DNA of 64,000 nt, taken from Botryosphaeria dothidea (Eukaryota > Ascomycota > Dothideomycetes > Botryosphaeriales > Botryosphaeriaceae). Below, piece after piece: positions 43,468-56,739 of the stretch; within the stretch, counting starts at the first letter, position 1, and every line of letters begins with the position of its first letter. A program made the translations under genes and the position numbers. The notes beneath the pieces are model-generated. The model was not told where the DNA came from. It searched no databases and saw only the letters and a program-made list of their open reading frames with translations. The stretch spans positions 5,146,001 to 5,210,000 of the forward strand of contig WWBZ02000016.1 in NCBI GenBank assembly GCA_011503125.2, read 5' to 3'.

Positions 43468-46400
43468 CTACTCCTTCTTGGCCTTGCTCTTCTTCGGCAC
43501 TCTGAGCAGCCAATACAGAGCAAACGTCGCGACGATATTGAAGATGCAACACACCCACAAGAACCCGAAGTTCCTCCACCTGTTTCCATACGACACGTTG
43601 ATCCCCTTCAGAAACATGTTCGTTTCGGACGTCGGACAGAACTCGCACCGCGCCGCAGCACCATCAACCAGGTAGCCACCATGCGCGTCGATATAGGGCG
43701 CCATATACTCGTCACACGTCCGCCCATCCGGCGCATCAAACGTCAAAATCTCATTGGCCGCGCAGCGCACCGGCGCGTTAGCCAGCGACGTCCCGAGGAA
43801 GCCTTCGACGGTGCAGGTGAACGGGTTCACGCGGGACATGAAGATCCAGAAGCCGGGGAGCTCGCTGGGCCCGGCAAGCACGCCGCAGAAGACGAACATC
43901 ATGATGGTGAAGAGGTTGGTGACGGCGCTGGCCACCTCGGACGACTCGACGCCCGCGATCATCATGTGCGAGAAGGTGCTGGTGAAGAGGAAGAAGGCCC
44001 ACACGTGCATGAAAATGGTGGAGCCGCGCGCGTGGACGGCGTCGGTGTACTCGGCGTTGCGGTAGAGGCCGATCGGGTAGTACCAGCAGATGTAGCAGAA
44101 GACGGACATGAACTTGTGGAGTGGTCAGCGGGACGGGTGTGTTGAGGAGGGGGGATGAGACGTACCGAGTTCCAGGCAAGTTCGACGAGAAGGTTTGCGA
44201 CGATGAAGGCTTTCCATGGATATGCTTTGGATGGCCGCTCGCGGGCCTCGTACATGGTGCGCTGGGATACGAAGACGGGCAGGATCTGCTCGACGATCTG
44301 TGAGAAGATGGTCAAGAAGATGAAGACGCCAAACATCTGGTTTTGAAGGCCGCGCTGCGTGTTCTCCGCATTCAGGAAGGACAGTCCGATGAAAAGTGCC
44401 TGGGATCAGGCGTCAGTAGATGTACTACATCCTCTTTGAGTCCACAGATACATACCGCGTCGAAGGACAAGATCGCCTTGGAGAAGATGTACGACGGACT
44501 CCGCCAGTACTGCTGAAATACACGCTTCGTGACCTCCCATAATTGGACTCCGAATCCGGCGGCGAACTCGGTGTAGCTGGTTCCGTCATGCAGAGCCGTT
44601 CCGCCAGACTGGGCGCCCGCACAGAGACGAGCCAGTTTGTCCTGCACACCATGATATTCGGGACTCTGACGCCATACAGCAGGCCGGTCGATATCCGTAT
44701 GAGTGCCGGGAGCAGCACCAATCACGTGGAGCATGTACTCGGCGGGATTGGTGTCGGAAGGGCAGGCCGGGCCACCGTTGCGGACGAAGTAGTCGACCAA
44801 GGTCTTCGAGTTCTTGCCAATCTCGCCAAAGTAGACCGTCCGTCTTCCTTTGGCGAGGAGGAGCAGTCGGTCGAATCTCTGGAAGAGCATTGCGGAGGGC
44901 TGGTGGATGGTGCAGAGGATGGCCTGTATTTCTTCGAGTCAGTTACATCGTCCCGATGAAAAAAGAGGGTTCAGTCCTACCTGGCCGCTGTTGGTCAGCT
45001 TTTCCATGAGGTTGCAGATGGACCACGAGGTCTGGCTGTCAAGACCTGAGGTTGGCTCGTCGAGGAACAGGAGAAGCCGCGGGCGGGCGGCAAGCTCGAC
45101 GCCAATCGTCAGTCTCTTCCGTTGCTCTACGTTAAGGCCTTCTCCCGGTACTCCAATGATGGCATCCGAATATTCTTCCATTTCCAGCATCTTGATGACC
45201 GTATCCACGTAATCGAGCTTTTCGTAGGGCGAGTAATGCGCTGGCTGGCGGAGGAGTGCGCTGAAGTTGAGGGCCTCTCGCACAGTCGAGGTGTGCAGAT
45301 GAAGGGTCTTGCTGCTGAACATATCCAGTTTTGCGCTGGAAAGACCGGTCCCGAGGATTGCCGTCAACCAGCATCTCGCCGGTAACCACGCCCATTGTTA
45401 TGCGACTGGCCAGAGCGTCAAGAAGAGTCGTTTTGCCTGCTCCAGATGCTCCCTGGTGATCCATGAGTCAGTGATGTTGCGGAGAAAGAAATGAGCAGAT
45501 ACGGCTTACCATCAATGCTGTCAGCGTTCCGGGCTTCACCCAGCCATCGACGTGGTCGAGGATGCGGCGCGGCTCTCCCTTGATCTTAATATCGTAACAC
45601 ACGTCCTTCCAATGGAAGACAGACTTCTGCTTCTCCATGTTGTTCTTGGCATTTGAACTGGTATTGGCTACGTGACGTGGCTTCTCGGGTCTACCAGTTT
45701 CTACGTCGCTGGAGATTTTGCTGCGCTTCTTCATAGCCTTGCGGGTGAAGACTAGCACTTCGCCCTTGGACCGCTCAGAGGCAACGTACTCGGTCGCCAC
45801 CAAGTGCAGCAGCATGAACAGGATGCAGTATCCGAACAAGGCTCCAACATTCCGCCAGCGGTTCTTGTTCTTGAATCCGTATTAAGTCCCGAGGTAGGTT
45901 GTGCCGCTGACAAAGTCCTTCCCGGGCACTGATCCGGCGGTGTTGCAGACTCTTTGCGGCGGCGCTACTGAATCGTATCCGGTGCCGCTTGGAACGAATG
46001 TCGAGCAGACAAAATCCCGGCCTACGAACTCGTTGAGCATGAGGCTCTCCAAGCCGTAGTAGATTGGGTTGATCCAGCGAATCCAGCCAGACCAATCTTT
46101 CATGTACTGCGGGGGAATGGCAAAACCAGTGTACAGCGCAATGGCAAGCAGGATGACCGAGGCAGGTGCGAGCGCGTGCTGGACCGATTTTGTGACCGAA
46201 CCGATCAGTCGGAACATCATCGACATTGTTATGGTCATGGCGAATGAGACGAAGAGGAAGAAGAAGAACGGACCGGGCTCGCGACGGAGATTGCCCATGA
46301 AGTACAGGATGACGTTTAGTAGGGTGGCGTTGACAGTTTTTGTACGGGAGGTCCATGATCATGGCTGAAAGGGCTTCCGCGCTTGGATGGTACAATGCAT

Positions 46401-46472
46401 ATCGAGCATGTTTTTCGACGACCTTGCGCTTTGCGTACAGCGTCAGGATCTCGAGGATGCCGCCAAAGGCGT

Positions 46473-46512
<40 letters not shown>

Positions 46513-48109
46513 GAATAGCAGAAGGCCGCGCCGGAAGAAACTTGTAGTGTTTTTGGGAAGATTGTAGAAGATGCTATTGGTGATCAAGCTTTCAAAGACG
46601 TTGGTGATGAGCATGGTCGCCGTGATGCTGGGGTCAGACTTGAGCATCACCCAGCTGCGCCAGAGCGTCAACCGCATCTGTTCCGAGTACGACAGGGTGA
46701 ACGGTGACTTCAGCCTCTGGCCCTTGGATTGATCCATCTTGCGAGACTCGACGAAGCGCTGGTAGTGCTCTCCGCCAAACGGATATGCCTTCTCGTACTC
46801 CTCGATCTCCTTCAGGAGGTGTGCACGTTGTCGACTCTCTCTCCATGCCTCGGCAAACTCGTCTGGGCTACGAGGCGCTTTGTTCTCCCAGCCAGGTCTG
46901 ATGACGCGCCCTTCATGACTTGTCATAGACGTGAGGAAGTCTGCTGTTGTTTGTTGTTCTGGACAGATAAACCCGAGACCCTCGAAGTAAGCTCTGGCCT
47001 CACTGGTCTTCCCCAAGAATATCTGGCGACCTTCGTACAGCACGATCACTTTGTCAAATACCTATGTACGGTCAAAATTGCAACAATCAATCCTACGAGA
47101 TGTGTCTGCTTACCTCGTATGCGTCTTGAAATGCCTGGTAGATAGCAACAGCCGCTGTGGACCCCATGACATCTGCCTGGGTCCGGAGAGCTTTGCGGAA
47201 TTCCAGCGCATTTGCACTGTCCAAGCGTCGCGTGCTGTTATCCCAACACTAGAGAGGAGAATAACTCAACGCAGCCTCGGCTATGGTGACACGCTTCCTC
47301 TCGCCGCCACTTACGCCCCGAACAAAGTCATCATCGACACGGGTGTTCTTCGTATGCGAGATGCCAAACATTGCCATGGTCACATCGCGGAGATGTTCGG
47401 CGTACTCACGGAGAGTTACGCATTCAGGTATGTTCTTGGGGCAGCGGGCGCGAGCGGCCAGGTAGAGTGTATCGCCGACGGTCAGCTGCGGGAAATGGTT
47501 ATATATATGTCGACTTCGGCTGTTTAGATGGCCTCGCCTCGGAACGCAGTCGCCATCTCCTCAGGCCGGATGCCTTGGTAGTTGAGCAGCGCGTTGTCGC
47601 TGACATGGAAACCGTGCGTGTCGCCTGCGATGGTGCACAGGAAAGTTGAGCAGCCTGAACCTGGGGGGCCAAGAACACAGAGCATTTCTCCACTGTGAAC
47701 CACACCCTCGAGGTCGTGCAAGGTGTCGATGCGCTGTTGCCTCCCCTGATGCAACTTCCTAAAGATACTGGCAACCTTGAGAAAAACGTTGCCAACGCTC
47801 TTCTGAAAGTCGGTGGCAGTACCGAAGCCATACGTGCTCAAGTTTCTGAACGCGACGCTGGTAGTTCGTGGTGGCTTTCCGTCCGATGCATCGGTCCTGA
47901 TTTGGTAGAACTTTTTTTGCCCATTTTCTTGCGTTGAACTCGGGGCTGGAGGGATTAAGGGGGCCGGCTGCCGGAACGGGAAACAGAGACCCAGGAGCAG
48001 CGTGTGATTCAGTGGTGTATCTGCGTGCCAGCTGGAGGGCTTCCTCATTCATTCTGACATCGTCGTCGTTTTCCTTCAGGCTTGATTTGGATGGTTGATT
48101 GGAAGCCAT
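43468..48109 (-). pseudogene. PDR-type (ABCG) multidrug ABC transporter, multiply disrupted
   Basis: A nearly full-length PDR transporter can be followed: NBD1 with the Cys-type Walker A GPPGSGCST and signature [14 protein letters not shown], first membrane domain, NBD2 with [21 protein letters not shown] and [15 protein letters not shown], then the second membrane domain ending VPKKSKAKKE. Introns at 47062-47111, 45454-45509, 44924-44980, 44400-44455 and 44113-44165 have good signals. The reading frame is broken by an extra base at an A7 run (47912-47918), TAA at 47524-47526, an 8-nt insertion near 47500-47508, TAG at 47249-47251 within NBD1 Walker B, an extra base near 46337-46341, TAA at 45882-45884 and an extra base near 45304-45306. 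Such pumps export azoles and secondary metabolites; this copy cannot make a complete one. Confidence 0.85.
46474..46511 (-). repeat. (ATC)n microsatellite inside the ABC pseudogene
   Basis: About 12-13 uninterrupted GAT/ATC units. In the transporter frame they read as an isoleucine run within a membrane segment (FF, Ile run, NAFGG) where relatives have mixed hydrophobic residues. Confidence 0.9.
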
Positions 48110-49636
48110 TGAACGATCCGACTTCTCGTTTTACGTTTCGGGGGACAACGTATCGCCATCAGGCTCCAGCTCATTGTTTGGCCTCATTGCGGAAGGAAGC
48201 TGGGCTGTAGTCGAAGAAAGACCAGCCGAATCTGGGGAAGGAAAAGCAGAAGAGGACCAAGAGTTCTGAAGGGCTGTCACAGTACGGCAACAAGGAATAC
48301 ATTTTATCTGCCATCAATAGATTCTACATGATCCCCCACCAAGATTCGAGGTCCGCCAGTATGGTCGACGTGCAGAGGAGCAGTCGGAGCTCCGATGCTG
48401 GAGGGTCCGAAATGTCCGAGACGACGGTCCAGCCAATCACAGCCCGCCAGCCATTCCACTTCGGACTCAGCCAGACCCCGGGAATCGAAATAGCTGTAAC
48501 AAGCTAGCTTTTTCCCTCCCGCGTCGACTGTGGTGGTCTTGGCCCTGTACGTTCAGCCCTGAGAATTCTTGGCCCAGCCCATATAGGAGTCCGCGGCGCC
48601 CGTCTGATGGCACGCCTCCATGTGTTCAGTCGGAATCGCGGCGGACCGTCAGGACTCCGAAACTTAATTCGTCTACTGTCGATTGTTGTCCTTCGTGGCT
48701 TTTACCGTCCATAAGGGCTTATAAGGTTGCCTCGGTGCTCGGAGCCGCGCATCTTTTTCGCAAGCTGCTGGGGATATTCCTACGCAGATGTCGATGTAGT
48801 GACGGCGCAGACGAATTTCGACCTTGTCCACACCTTCAACTTTGAAATAAACAAACTTCTTCTTTTCTCTGTGCGCCATCAACAAAGACATAATCTTTGT
48901 GAGGTTGCGCTAGAACGTGGACATGTTTCAGCAAGTAATGGGATTTGTCGAACGCTTCTTGAAAAAAAGACATTTCTGCTTCAAGGCCGCTTAAACACTC
49001 GGAGAAGAGAAGAACACGCAGACTAATTCAGACACAAAGGTCATCGGGAAAGAAAAGGCTCAACGAGAGCCACGCGCTCGATAGCCGTGTGATAAGCATC
49101 AACGCAGAATATCCGATCTTCGGGTGCAACTTACGGAGTGCTCGTTGCTCCCCGACGGGAACGGATTGGCCCTCGGATCAACATTTCCCGGACCACTTAT
49201 GCGGGTCAATCTCACAGTATCTTTCTACATTATAACCTTCTCACATCTTAAAATTAAGTTTGTCTCCATGCAGGAATGATTAATGTGCGTTTGTTTTTCT
49301 CGCAAAATTCGTATACGGGCTCGGATTGGGTCCGAGAACCTTAGCAACCAGCGGGCGGGGATGAAATGCCGTGGCCGCAATGGGCTAGCGCCCACATCTA
49401 AGAGCATAATAATCAGGATCTCGACTTGGAGATGTTCTAGGTGAAATCTATTTTTCTCTGGGCAAAATATAAACTTCTCGCTATCGTTTGGTCAAGAATA
49501 GACCTTCGAACACTCTCCAAATGAGGGGTTGCCACCCGATGGGAGGGCGCAGAGCGAGAAACTTATATAAATCGTGGTGCCAGAACACTCATACTTATCA
49601 CACTAGTATGTTTGATCATCTTTATCAACAGCCGTC
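48110..49636. other. 1.5-kb divergent intergenic region, no gene seen
   Basis: Between the ABC pseudogene start and the second P450. The longest open frames are under 100 codons and look random. It must contain the P450 promoter. Confidence 0.5.
49564..49571 (+). promoter_or_regulatory. TATA box
   Basis: TATATAAA lies 73 bp before the P450 start codon. Confidence 0.55.
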
Positions 49637-51374
49637 ATGGTTATGGATTCATCCTACAAGTCAACTCTTCATTCTTTGTCGGTGTCACACCTAAACCTTC
49701 AACCCACCCGCTTCGTCGGAGCTATCGCACTCTTCATCATCACTTTTCTGTGTTACAAGATCGGGATTCATGACAAGACATACGCCGGATTCAAGCTCGT
49801 AGGGAAAGAAAATGGCGAGTGGTCTAACAAAGCAGCAAAGGAACGATGGGCCAAAAACAGCGTCGGTGTGGTCAAGAAAGGGCTGGAAGAGGTTTATTTC
49901 CAACAAACTGTCGCTAATAGAGAAGAAGTATGCTAACTGAATATCTCTAAAGTGTGGTGGGAGACCGTTCCAAGTCATGACCCATCATGGTCCAACCATT
50001 ATTTTACCAATCGAGTACTTGAACGACATCAAGGACAATGAGCAGCTCACCCTGGTCGGCTTCGCTAAGCGTGACTACTTCGCAACTTATCCTGGCATGG
50101 ATATTTTCATAGGCGACCCGGTCTTCGCCGCCGTAGTCAGGCAGAAGCTGACGCAGGCTCTCGGCGGACTGACAGTTACACTTTGGAAAGAAGCGTGCGC
50201 GGTTTTCAAAGAGCACCTTGGAAGGGCAGATGGTAAGTACACATTCCGAAATGCCCGTGGCAGTGGTTGAGTTCTGACAATGTATCCCTAGACTGGACAG
50301 ACGCAAAATTTTCACGGCTTGCTGAGTCTGTTGCTTCCAGACTTTCATCCCTCGTCTTCTTGGGACCTCCTTTGTGTCGCGACAGAGCCTGGCTCGATAT
50401 TTCAGAGAAATACACCATGTACTGCATGCGCGCCTTTCAGAGGTTCGCGGACTTTCATCCTCTTGTGCTCCCTTTCGTCTATCGTTTCCTGCCAGAATCA
50501 CGAATCCTCGTACAGCAACAGAAGCTCGCCAGGGCCGTCATCGAGCCCGAGATCCGTGCACGCCGCGCTGCTCGCTCTGAAGCGCAGCGCTCTGGGAAAA
50601 GGTATGACAGCAATGACGCAATCAGCTGGTTTGACGATGTTACGCAAGGGAAGCCGTACGATTTTCCCCTCGCCCAGTTGAGATTGTCTGCCGCTGCAAT
50701 TCACACGACAAGTTCGACTCTGACCCTGATCATGTACGATATTCTCCGGTATCCCGAGCTCATTCCTGCACTACGAAAGGAAGTTGTTAGCGTTTTGAAG
50801 GAGGACAGAGGGTGGAAGAAGACGTCTCTTTACAAAATGCACCTGTTGGACAGCGTCATGAAAGAGAGCATCAGGATCGCCACACCATCTCCTTTTGCCA
50901 TGCGACGATATGTTCATGAGAACATAACTCTCTTCGATGGGACGAAGATCCCGAAAGGCTCCTACTTCATGATGTCTTGCGTGCATCTGCTGGATCCGTC
51001 CAACTTCGGTGAGAACGGAGACAAGTTCGACGGCTTCCGGTTCCTGAACCTCCGCCAACAGCCTGGTCAGGAGAACCGCTGGCAGTTTGTTAACACCGGT
51101 CCCGATAATATGCGCTTCGGTCACGGAAGTCGCGCTTGTCCTGGCAGGTAAGGGGGCCTCCGGTTGATCAAATTCGATCCAGCCTCAATGCTGACATGCT
51201 CATAGGTTCTTCGCTGCAAATGAGATCAAGATTTCACTTGCATTTTTGCTGCTGAATTATGACTGGCGATTCAAAGGCGAGCCACCCAAGGGTAGAAGTG
51301 GCGAGTATGAATACAAACCAGACCCAGCAACAATCGTGCAGTTCAAGTCACGACAGCCGGAAATTGACCTCTAG
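49637..51374 (+). CDS. Cytochrome P450 monooxygenase, kaurene-oxidase-like group
   Basis: Four exons (49637-49891, 49953-50232, 50292-51147, 51206-51374) join in phase to 519 residues. A membrane anchor (FVGAIALFIITFLCYKIG) lies near residue 30. The I-helix reads AAAIHTTSSTL, ExxR is KESIR, and the heme loop is FGHGSRACPGRFFAANEIK with the cysteine split from FFAANE by the last intron. The RFFAANEIK block after the heme Cys is typical of fungal P450s acting on terpenes and related secondary metabolites (ent-kaurene-oxidase-like), so a role in such a pathway is inferred. All motifs are intact. It heads a run of three co-oriented oxidative genes. Confidence 0.87.
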
Positions 51375-52140
51375 TGAGCTTTCAGGCTCAGGGATGATAG
51401 TGAGCACTCGACCAACGCATGTCAGATGTACTCAAAAATGTTGATCTTGATCATTAGGCGACCACTCCGGGAAATGGTCGACTGTCCATCTCCCTGACAA
51501 ACCGCGGTCGCGCAAGTGCGTCGCACCGCTTGGGAACTCTCAGCAGGCAGCAGCCGCAAAAGCGCTTACGATTACAAGTTTGTGGCTGGCGTCGGATCTC
51601 CTTATGAGCTGTGGTCATAAGCTCTGCGGTCGCGCCCGGATTCGTAAAACTCGGATTCTCACATCCTACAACGTTATTGGTCAGCACAGAGCCAGACTAT
51701 TGTCATCGTGCACGCCTTATTCAGTCAATAGAGGCTTTCCATTCCAGTAAAAGGCTATGCACATATGCAGGTAAAGGCAATTGAGCATATGTTGGACGTC
51801 CAGTTCAGGAACATGCTGCTTGGGAACTGCTCTACGGTCATTTATTACGATATGGTTATTCATCTACTTCATTCTATCTTGCAGAATAATGCTCGACTAC
51901 ATACATCAAATTCAAGCGTTTTGAGCAGATGGCCAGAACTCATGCCAATCACAATATACGTCCGAGCGCTAGGAAAAGGGCCTGCTATGACCCCATCTCT
52001 GATCTCGGTCTACTACGGTCGAGCGTTACGAAAGGGAGTGGCTATGCTCCGGCCTCCCGAGAAATGGACTCTTCAGTGGCCTCTCTCTGTATAAATTTCG
52101 TTCAATGTGTCTTCCAAAAATTTCTACACCAGCAGCAAAC
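51375..52140. other. Intergenic region
   Basis: Holds the 3' flank of the P450 and the promoter of the FMN dehydrogenase; no other gene seen. Confidence 0.5.
52090..52095 (+). promoter_or_regulatory. TATA box
   Basis: TATAAA about 50 bp before the ATG at 52141. Confidence 0.45.
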
Positions 52141-53426
52141 ATGATTGCTTCCATACTTTACTTCACTTTCCTTCTTGCGACTGGCACCTATGCGGCGCGT
52201 CCCTATATCAACGAGCCTGACATCGAAGCAGAGAGGGCTTTTGGAGATCTCAACAACGGCACGACGCTTCCCAACCTGACTTCTGTCGTGGCTCTGCATG
52301 ACTTCCAATACATCGCTCGGCATTACATGGAAGATACCTCCTACATGATGTACAGCCATGGTGCAGGCGGTGAATGGAGCTATCGCAACAACCTTGAGGC
52401 TTTTTCCCGTTTTCGATTCCGTCCCAGATCCATGACAGATCCAACAAACATCGTCGACACCCTGTCGACCACCATCCTCGGCCACAAGTTCTCTGCGCCA
52501 TTCTTCATCAGCCCTTGCGCTTGGGCAGGTCAGGCTCATGAAGGCGGAGAGCTCAATCTTGTTCGGGCGGCTGCCAAGGAAAACATCCTTTACATCCCTT
52601 CCGATGTTACAAGCAAGTCCAAATCTGAGATCGCAGCAGAGAGGCAGGTCAGCGGAGGGCCAGTGTTGTTCCAGCAGACGTATCTCCAGGGGAATGATAC
52701 TGCCGTCCGAGAATACATCAAGAATGTCGAAGACTCCGGGATCAGCGCCTTCGTTCTCACCATCGACGCCTCGGCCAGCGGAAACAGACAGCGTACCTAC
52801 CACTACGACGTCGGTGTTCAGCCTAGGACGGAGTTCAAGAGCATCACTTGGGATTTCTACGACAGAATGCGGAATATGACCAAACTTCCGATCATTGTCA
52901 AAGGGGTACAAAGCGTCGAAACTGCTCGCCAGGCTGTTGAGATGAGAGTGCCGGCGATTTACATCTCGAACCACGGAGGAAGACAACTCGACTTTTCTCC
53001 TTCGCCGCTGGAGGTTGCGTTGGAGATTCAACAGAAAGCACCGGAAATTTTCCAGCAAGTTGAAGTGTAAGTAAATGCTCATCGCCCTCTTAGGGAATTT
53101 GTCTGACCTCGCTCGTGCAGGTATGCGGATAGTGGTATTCGATACGGTACTGATGCTCTCAAGCTGCTTTCTCTCGGGGTCAGGGCAGTCGGTATAGGAA
53201 GACCTTTTATATTCTCAAATGTCTTTAGCGAAGAGGGAGTCACACACGCTATCAAGATCATGAAACGTGAGCTGGCTATTGATGCTGCCAATCTTGGGCT
53301 CGATGACATCAAAAAGATTGATCCAACTTATGTAAGTTTTCTGCCAGAAGGACCATCTTCGTGAATTAGGGACAGGTTATTAATTCCTCACAGGTTGAAT
53401 GGACGCCAAATCACTGGTTTGGCTGA
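52141..53426 (+). CDS. FMN-dependent alpha-hydroxyacid dehydrogenase/oxidase, secretory
   Basis: Three exons (52141-53066, 53121-53331, 53394-53426) encode 389 residues of the lactate/glycolate-oxidase fold. The start at 52141 gives a signal peptide (MIASILYFTFLLATGTYA); an upstream ATG at 52105 would bury it. Catalytic and FMN-site features are present: DFQYIARHY with the active-site Tyr region, KLPIIVKGV with the FMN Lys, SNHGGRQLD with the base His and substrate Arg, and YADSGIRYGTDALKLL with GVRAVGIGRPF for the phosphate. It oxidises a 2-hydroxy acid to a 2-oxo acid. The secretory signal and lack of a peroxisomal or mitochondrial signal differ from the better-known enzymes. Substrate unknown. 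Confidence 0.86.
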
Positions 53427-54133
53427 ATATTGCGCCCCTGCACGAGGGAAACTTGTAGATAGATCATCAATATGACTTGCTTGGTATAGATTAGTAGGTT
53501 TTGTAAATACAAATAATGTTCAAGTGTCGATCTACATGATGCTGACTGCGGTGGTCTTGTCCGCGATGTGATGATCCTTCCCGTCTTGTATCCAGCACAT
53601 TTCCGCTCATCCTCTCAATGCGGTGCAAGCAACGGCTTCGCAAGCCTTTAAAATACTGTTAAGATGATTTTGCATGAAATCGCAGGCGTCATGACTCAGA
53701 CTTCGGTGGAGGATTACATGTCCATACCATGCGTCGCTGAGCGTGGTTTTCAGCCCCGACTCGTTAGTATCCCCATTAACAGACTACGCCTCACCCGCAT
53801 GCATTCATTCAGACGCGTATTAAGAAATGATCGACCAATATTTCGTGTACGGTCCCCACCTACAGGGAATTTCGACAAGGTTTTTCATTGAAAACCCCCG
53901 GGGTAAAAGTCAGGCTACACACGACACGGCACCCCACTACGCAGCGCCGAGCGCGGCACTGCTGATTCATATAACTATTCCCTGTTCCTTAATCCCCTCA
54001 CTGTCTTTTCCGAGAGTGTTTCATATTTTATCTTTTCAAGCAGATCCACCTTACACCATACGTATCGAAAGATGACTGCTGGTAAGCTTCCTTCGTAGGA
54101 ACGACCCCATGTTCGCCGGCTGGAAACTGACCC
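53427..54133. other. Intergenic region
   Basis: Between two co-oriented genes; no other gene seen. An ATG at 54072 (MTAG) cannot be spliced in phase to the next gene. Confidence 0.5.
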
Positions 54134-56392
54134 ATGGGAGCATATACCAATATGCAGGCTCATGAGTACCCTCCGCGGGCCGACCTCCGGGAAATGCTGA
54201 GCCAGCAGCCTCTACCCGTCCTCCCTCCAGGCACTGTGAACGCAACTTCTATGGCCGACGAAGAGCCAAACATGCAGTCGCTTGCAGTTTTGGACAAATT
54301 AAACACTGCTCTTGCCGCAGAAGATGCCGAAGCACTAGAGCATTGCTTCTTTGCCGGCCAGGCGTACTGGAAGGATCAGCTGGCTCTCACCTACCACCTT
54401 CGCACCTTCGCCACCCCTGTCGTCATCGCCGCGAGTCTTTTGCAAACAAAAAAGCTTAGACATATCACTGGAGATATTAGACTCCAGGGTGCAGCGCTGT
54501 TCATCCCAGCCACTCCGACTCTTGTGAGCCCATGATCCGGATCTTCTGACATCGCAGCCGAGGAGATAGAACTGACACCTTTGTATGCGCACAGCAATTT
54601 ATTGATTGTGGACTGTTATTCAGAACTAGCTCACCGGCTGCTGTATGCAGTGGAAAATTAGTTCTCCTGCCCGTAAAAAAAGAGGACTCAGTCGAATGGA
54701 AGATCTGGATTTTGAGTACCAGGCTTGAGAGCTTGGACGTCCAATCCGAAGACGTGAATTTGCTGCATTCTCCTAGCAGACGCTTGGACGGCCTCGCAAC
54801 ATTTGACACAGACGTCTTCATCATTGGAGGCGGAAACGCGTAAGTAAAAATACGAAGGCGGACATGACTCCCAATAGGACTTTTGCTGATGTCTAAGCAA
54901 TTGATTCCAACAGTGCCATTGCTCTTGCAGCGCGGCTTAAGGCTCTGGGTGTTGAAAGCATCATGGCTGAGCGTAATGCGCATTTCGGCGACAACTGGGC
55001 TCTCCGCTATGACTGCATGCGGTTCCACATTCCCACATCGTTCTGCGAATTTCCCTACATGTGTAAGCAAATGAGCTGCTTAGATTCGTTTCTTGAGAGC
55101 ATCCACAATGGACCATCAAACTGACTCCACGGATTGCAACCAGGTCATGACAAAGAACTTCAAACACCACACCTTCTCTCCCGGGCGGAGCTGGCCGAAC
55201 AAGTACGGCGTTATGTAGCAGCCTTCAACCTGAATGTCATCACCTCGGCCAAGATCCAATCCACACTGTACGATCAAGCAGCCAAGCGTTGGACCATCAA
55301 ATTCCAGACTCCAGCTGGCGAGCGCACAGCTTTTTCCAAGCACCTCGTTCAAGCCACAGGCATCGGATCACAGAAGCTGTACCTCCCACCAATGGCAGAC
55401 AGCCACTTATACAAGGGCATCAGCATCCATTCCGCAGGGTACAAGAACGCCACCCAGTTGAGAGAACAAGGCGTCAAAGTAAGTTACATCTCATCAATCC
55501 CACAACCTGATGGGCCAAACAGCTGCCTGAATCCGTTTGTTCTGACCACTCTCAGGCCGTTCTCGTCATCGGCTCCGCCAACACCGCCTTCGACGTCCTC
55601 GAAGACTGCCACGCCGCCGGCGTCCAAGCCACCATAGTCGTCCGCTCCCCCACCTACATCGTGCCCGTCGACTACGTCTGCCACCCGCGTAGCCTCGGCG
55701 CCTACGATGCCGGCGTCGACGCCGCCGACCGCCTCTTCCTGACGCTGCCGGCTGTTATCGACAGCCAGCTCGCCGGCGGCCTGTTCCGGGCCTTCGCCGC
55801 GCAGGAGCCGGAGCGGTACGCCTCCCTGAAAGCTGCAGGGTTCCCGGTCTTCGATAGCAGCCACCCGGACGCGAACCTCACGCACAACCTGATCGAGCGC
55901 GCCGGCGGCCACTACATCGACGTCGGCGGCACGAAGCTGCTGGCTGAGGGCAAAGCCGGCGTCAAGGCAGGCGTAGAGCCAATCGCATTCACAGCGAACG
56001 GGCTGCGGTTCTCAGATGGCAGCGAGGCCGACGCAGATGCCGTAGTGTGGTGCACGGGGTTCGCGGACAAGGACGCGCGGGACACGGCCGCCGAGATCCT
56101 GGGAGATGGTGATGATGATGCCAACGGAGGTGCGAACGTTCTCGGTCCGCGCGAGATCGCGGCGAGGCTGGACGCCACATGGGGCGTGGATGCGGAGGGC
56201 GAGATCCGCGGCATGTGGAAGCGCCATTTGCGGCTGGACAACTATTGGGTCATGGGCGGGTACACGCAGCAGCATCGCTGGCACTCGCATACCTTGGCGT
56301 TGCAGATCAAAGCGGCGCTGCAGGGCATTCTACCCCTGGCGTATCGGGAGACGCCCAGGCTACAGGCCAGGAATGAGGCTGGCAAGAGCTGA
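54134..56392 (+). CDS. FAD-dependent monooxygenase (FMO-like) with N-terminal NTF2-like region
   Basis: Five exons (54134-54523, 54595-54839, 54914-55062, 55144-55478, 55556-56392) join in phase to 651 residues. The N-terminal 170 residues (DKLNTALAAEDAEALEHCFF onward) look like the small NTF2-like domain often fused to fungal FMOs. The FAD motif is FIIGGGNAAIALAARLKALG, the FMO-type GDNWALRYD follows, and the NADPH motif is VLVIGSANTAFDVLED. VVWCTGF is the late FMO signature. The enzyme should hydroxylate or oxygenate a soft nucleophile or ketone using NADPH and O2. No membrane anchor is seen. It closes the run P450, hydroxyacid dehydrogenase, monooxygenase. Confidence 0.87.
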
Positions 56393-56739
56393 AAGATATG
56401 AGAGTCGACCGGCTGTTTTCCTTCTCGTTTACGTCTTGCAAGCAAATTATCTAGCATTTTGAATATCGTCTTTGATCAGGCTGAAACATATCGAACTCTT
56501 TCCGTTGGGTCCCGTCGCATATGACCACATTACCAGGCTGTTCAGGGGGAATGGCTCCATGCAACTAAAATGTTTTTGCTTACAGAGACAACTGAAGGGT
56601 TCAGTTTACTTATTGGGGCGACTAGATGAACGTCGCTTCTTTACTCTTCATCTTCTTCGGGCATTTCTTTCTTTTTTTTATCCAAGAAAGTCGTCCACTT
56701 GTTTTGATTCACCATAAATGGTACGAAAACGGTTGATGC

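Noticed and set aside
54072..54133. ATG at 54072 (MTAG) as start of the FMO gene
   Set aside because: Any GT..AG junction from it leads to a stop; the ATG at 54134 opens the family-like frame directly.
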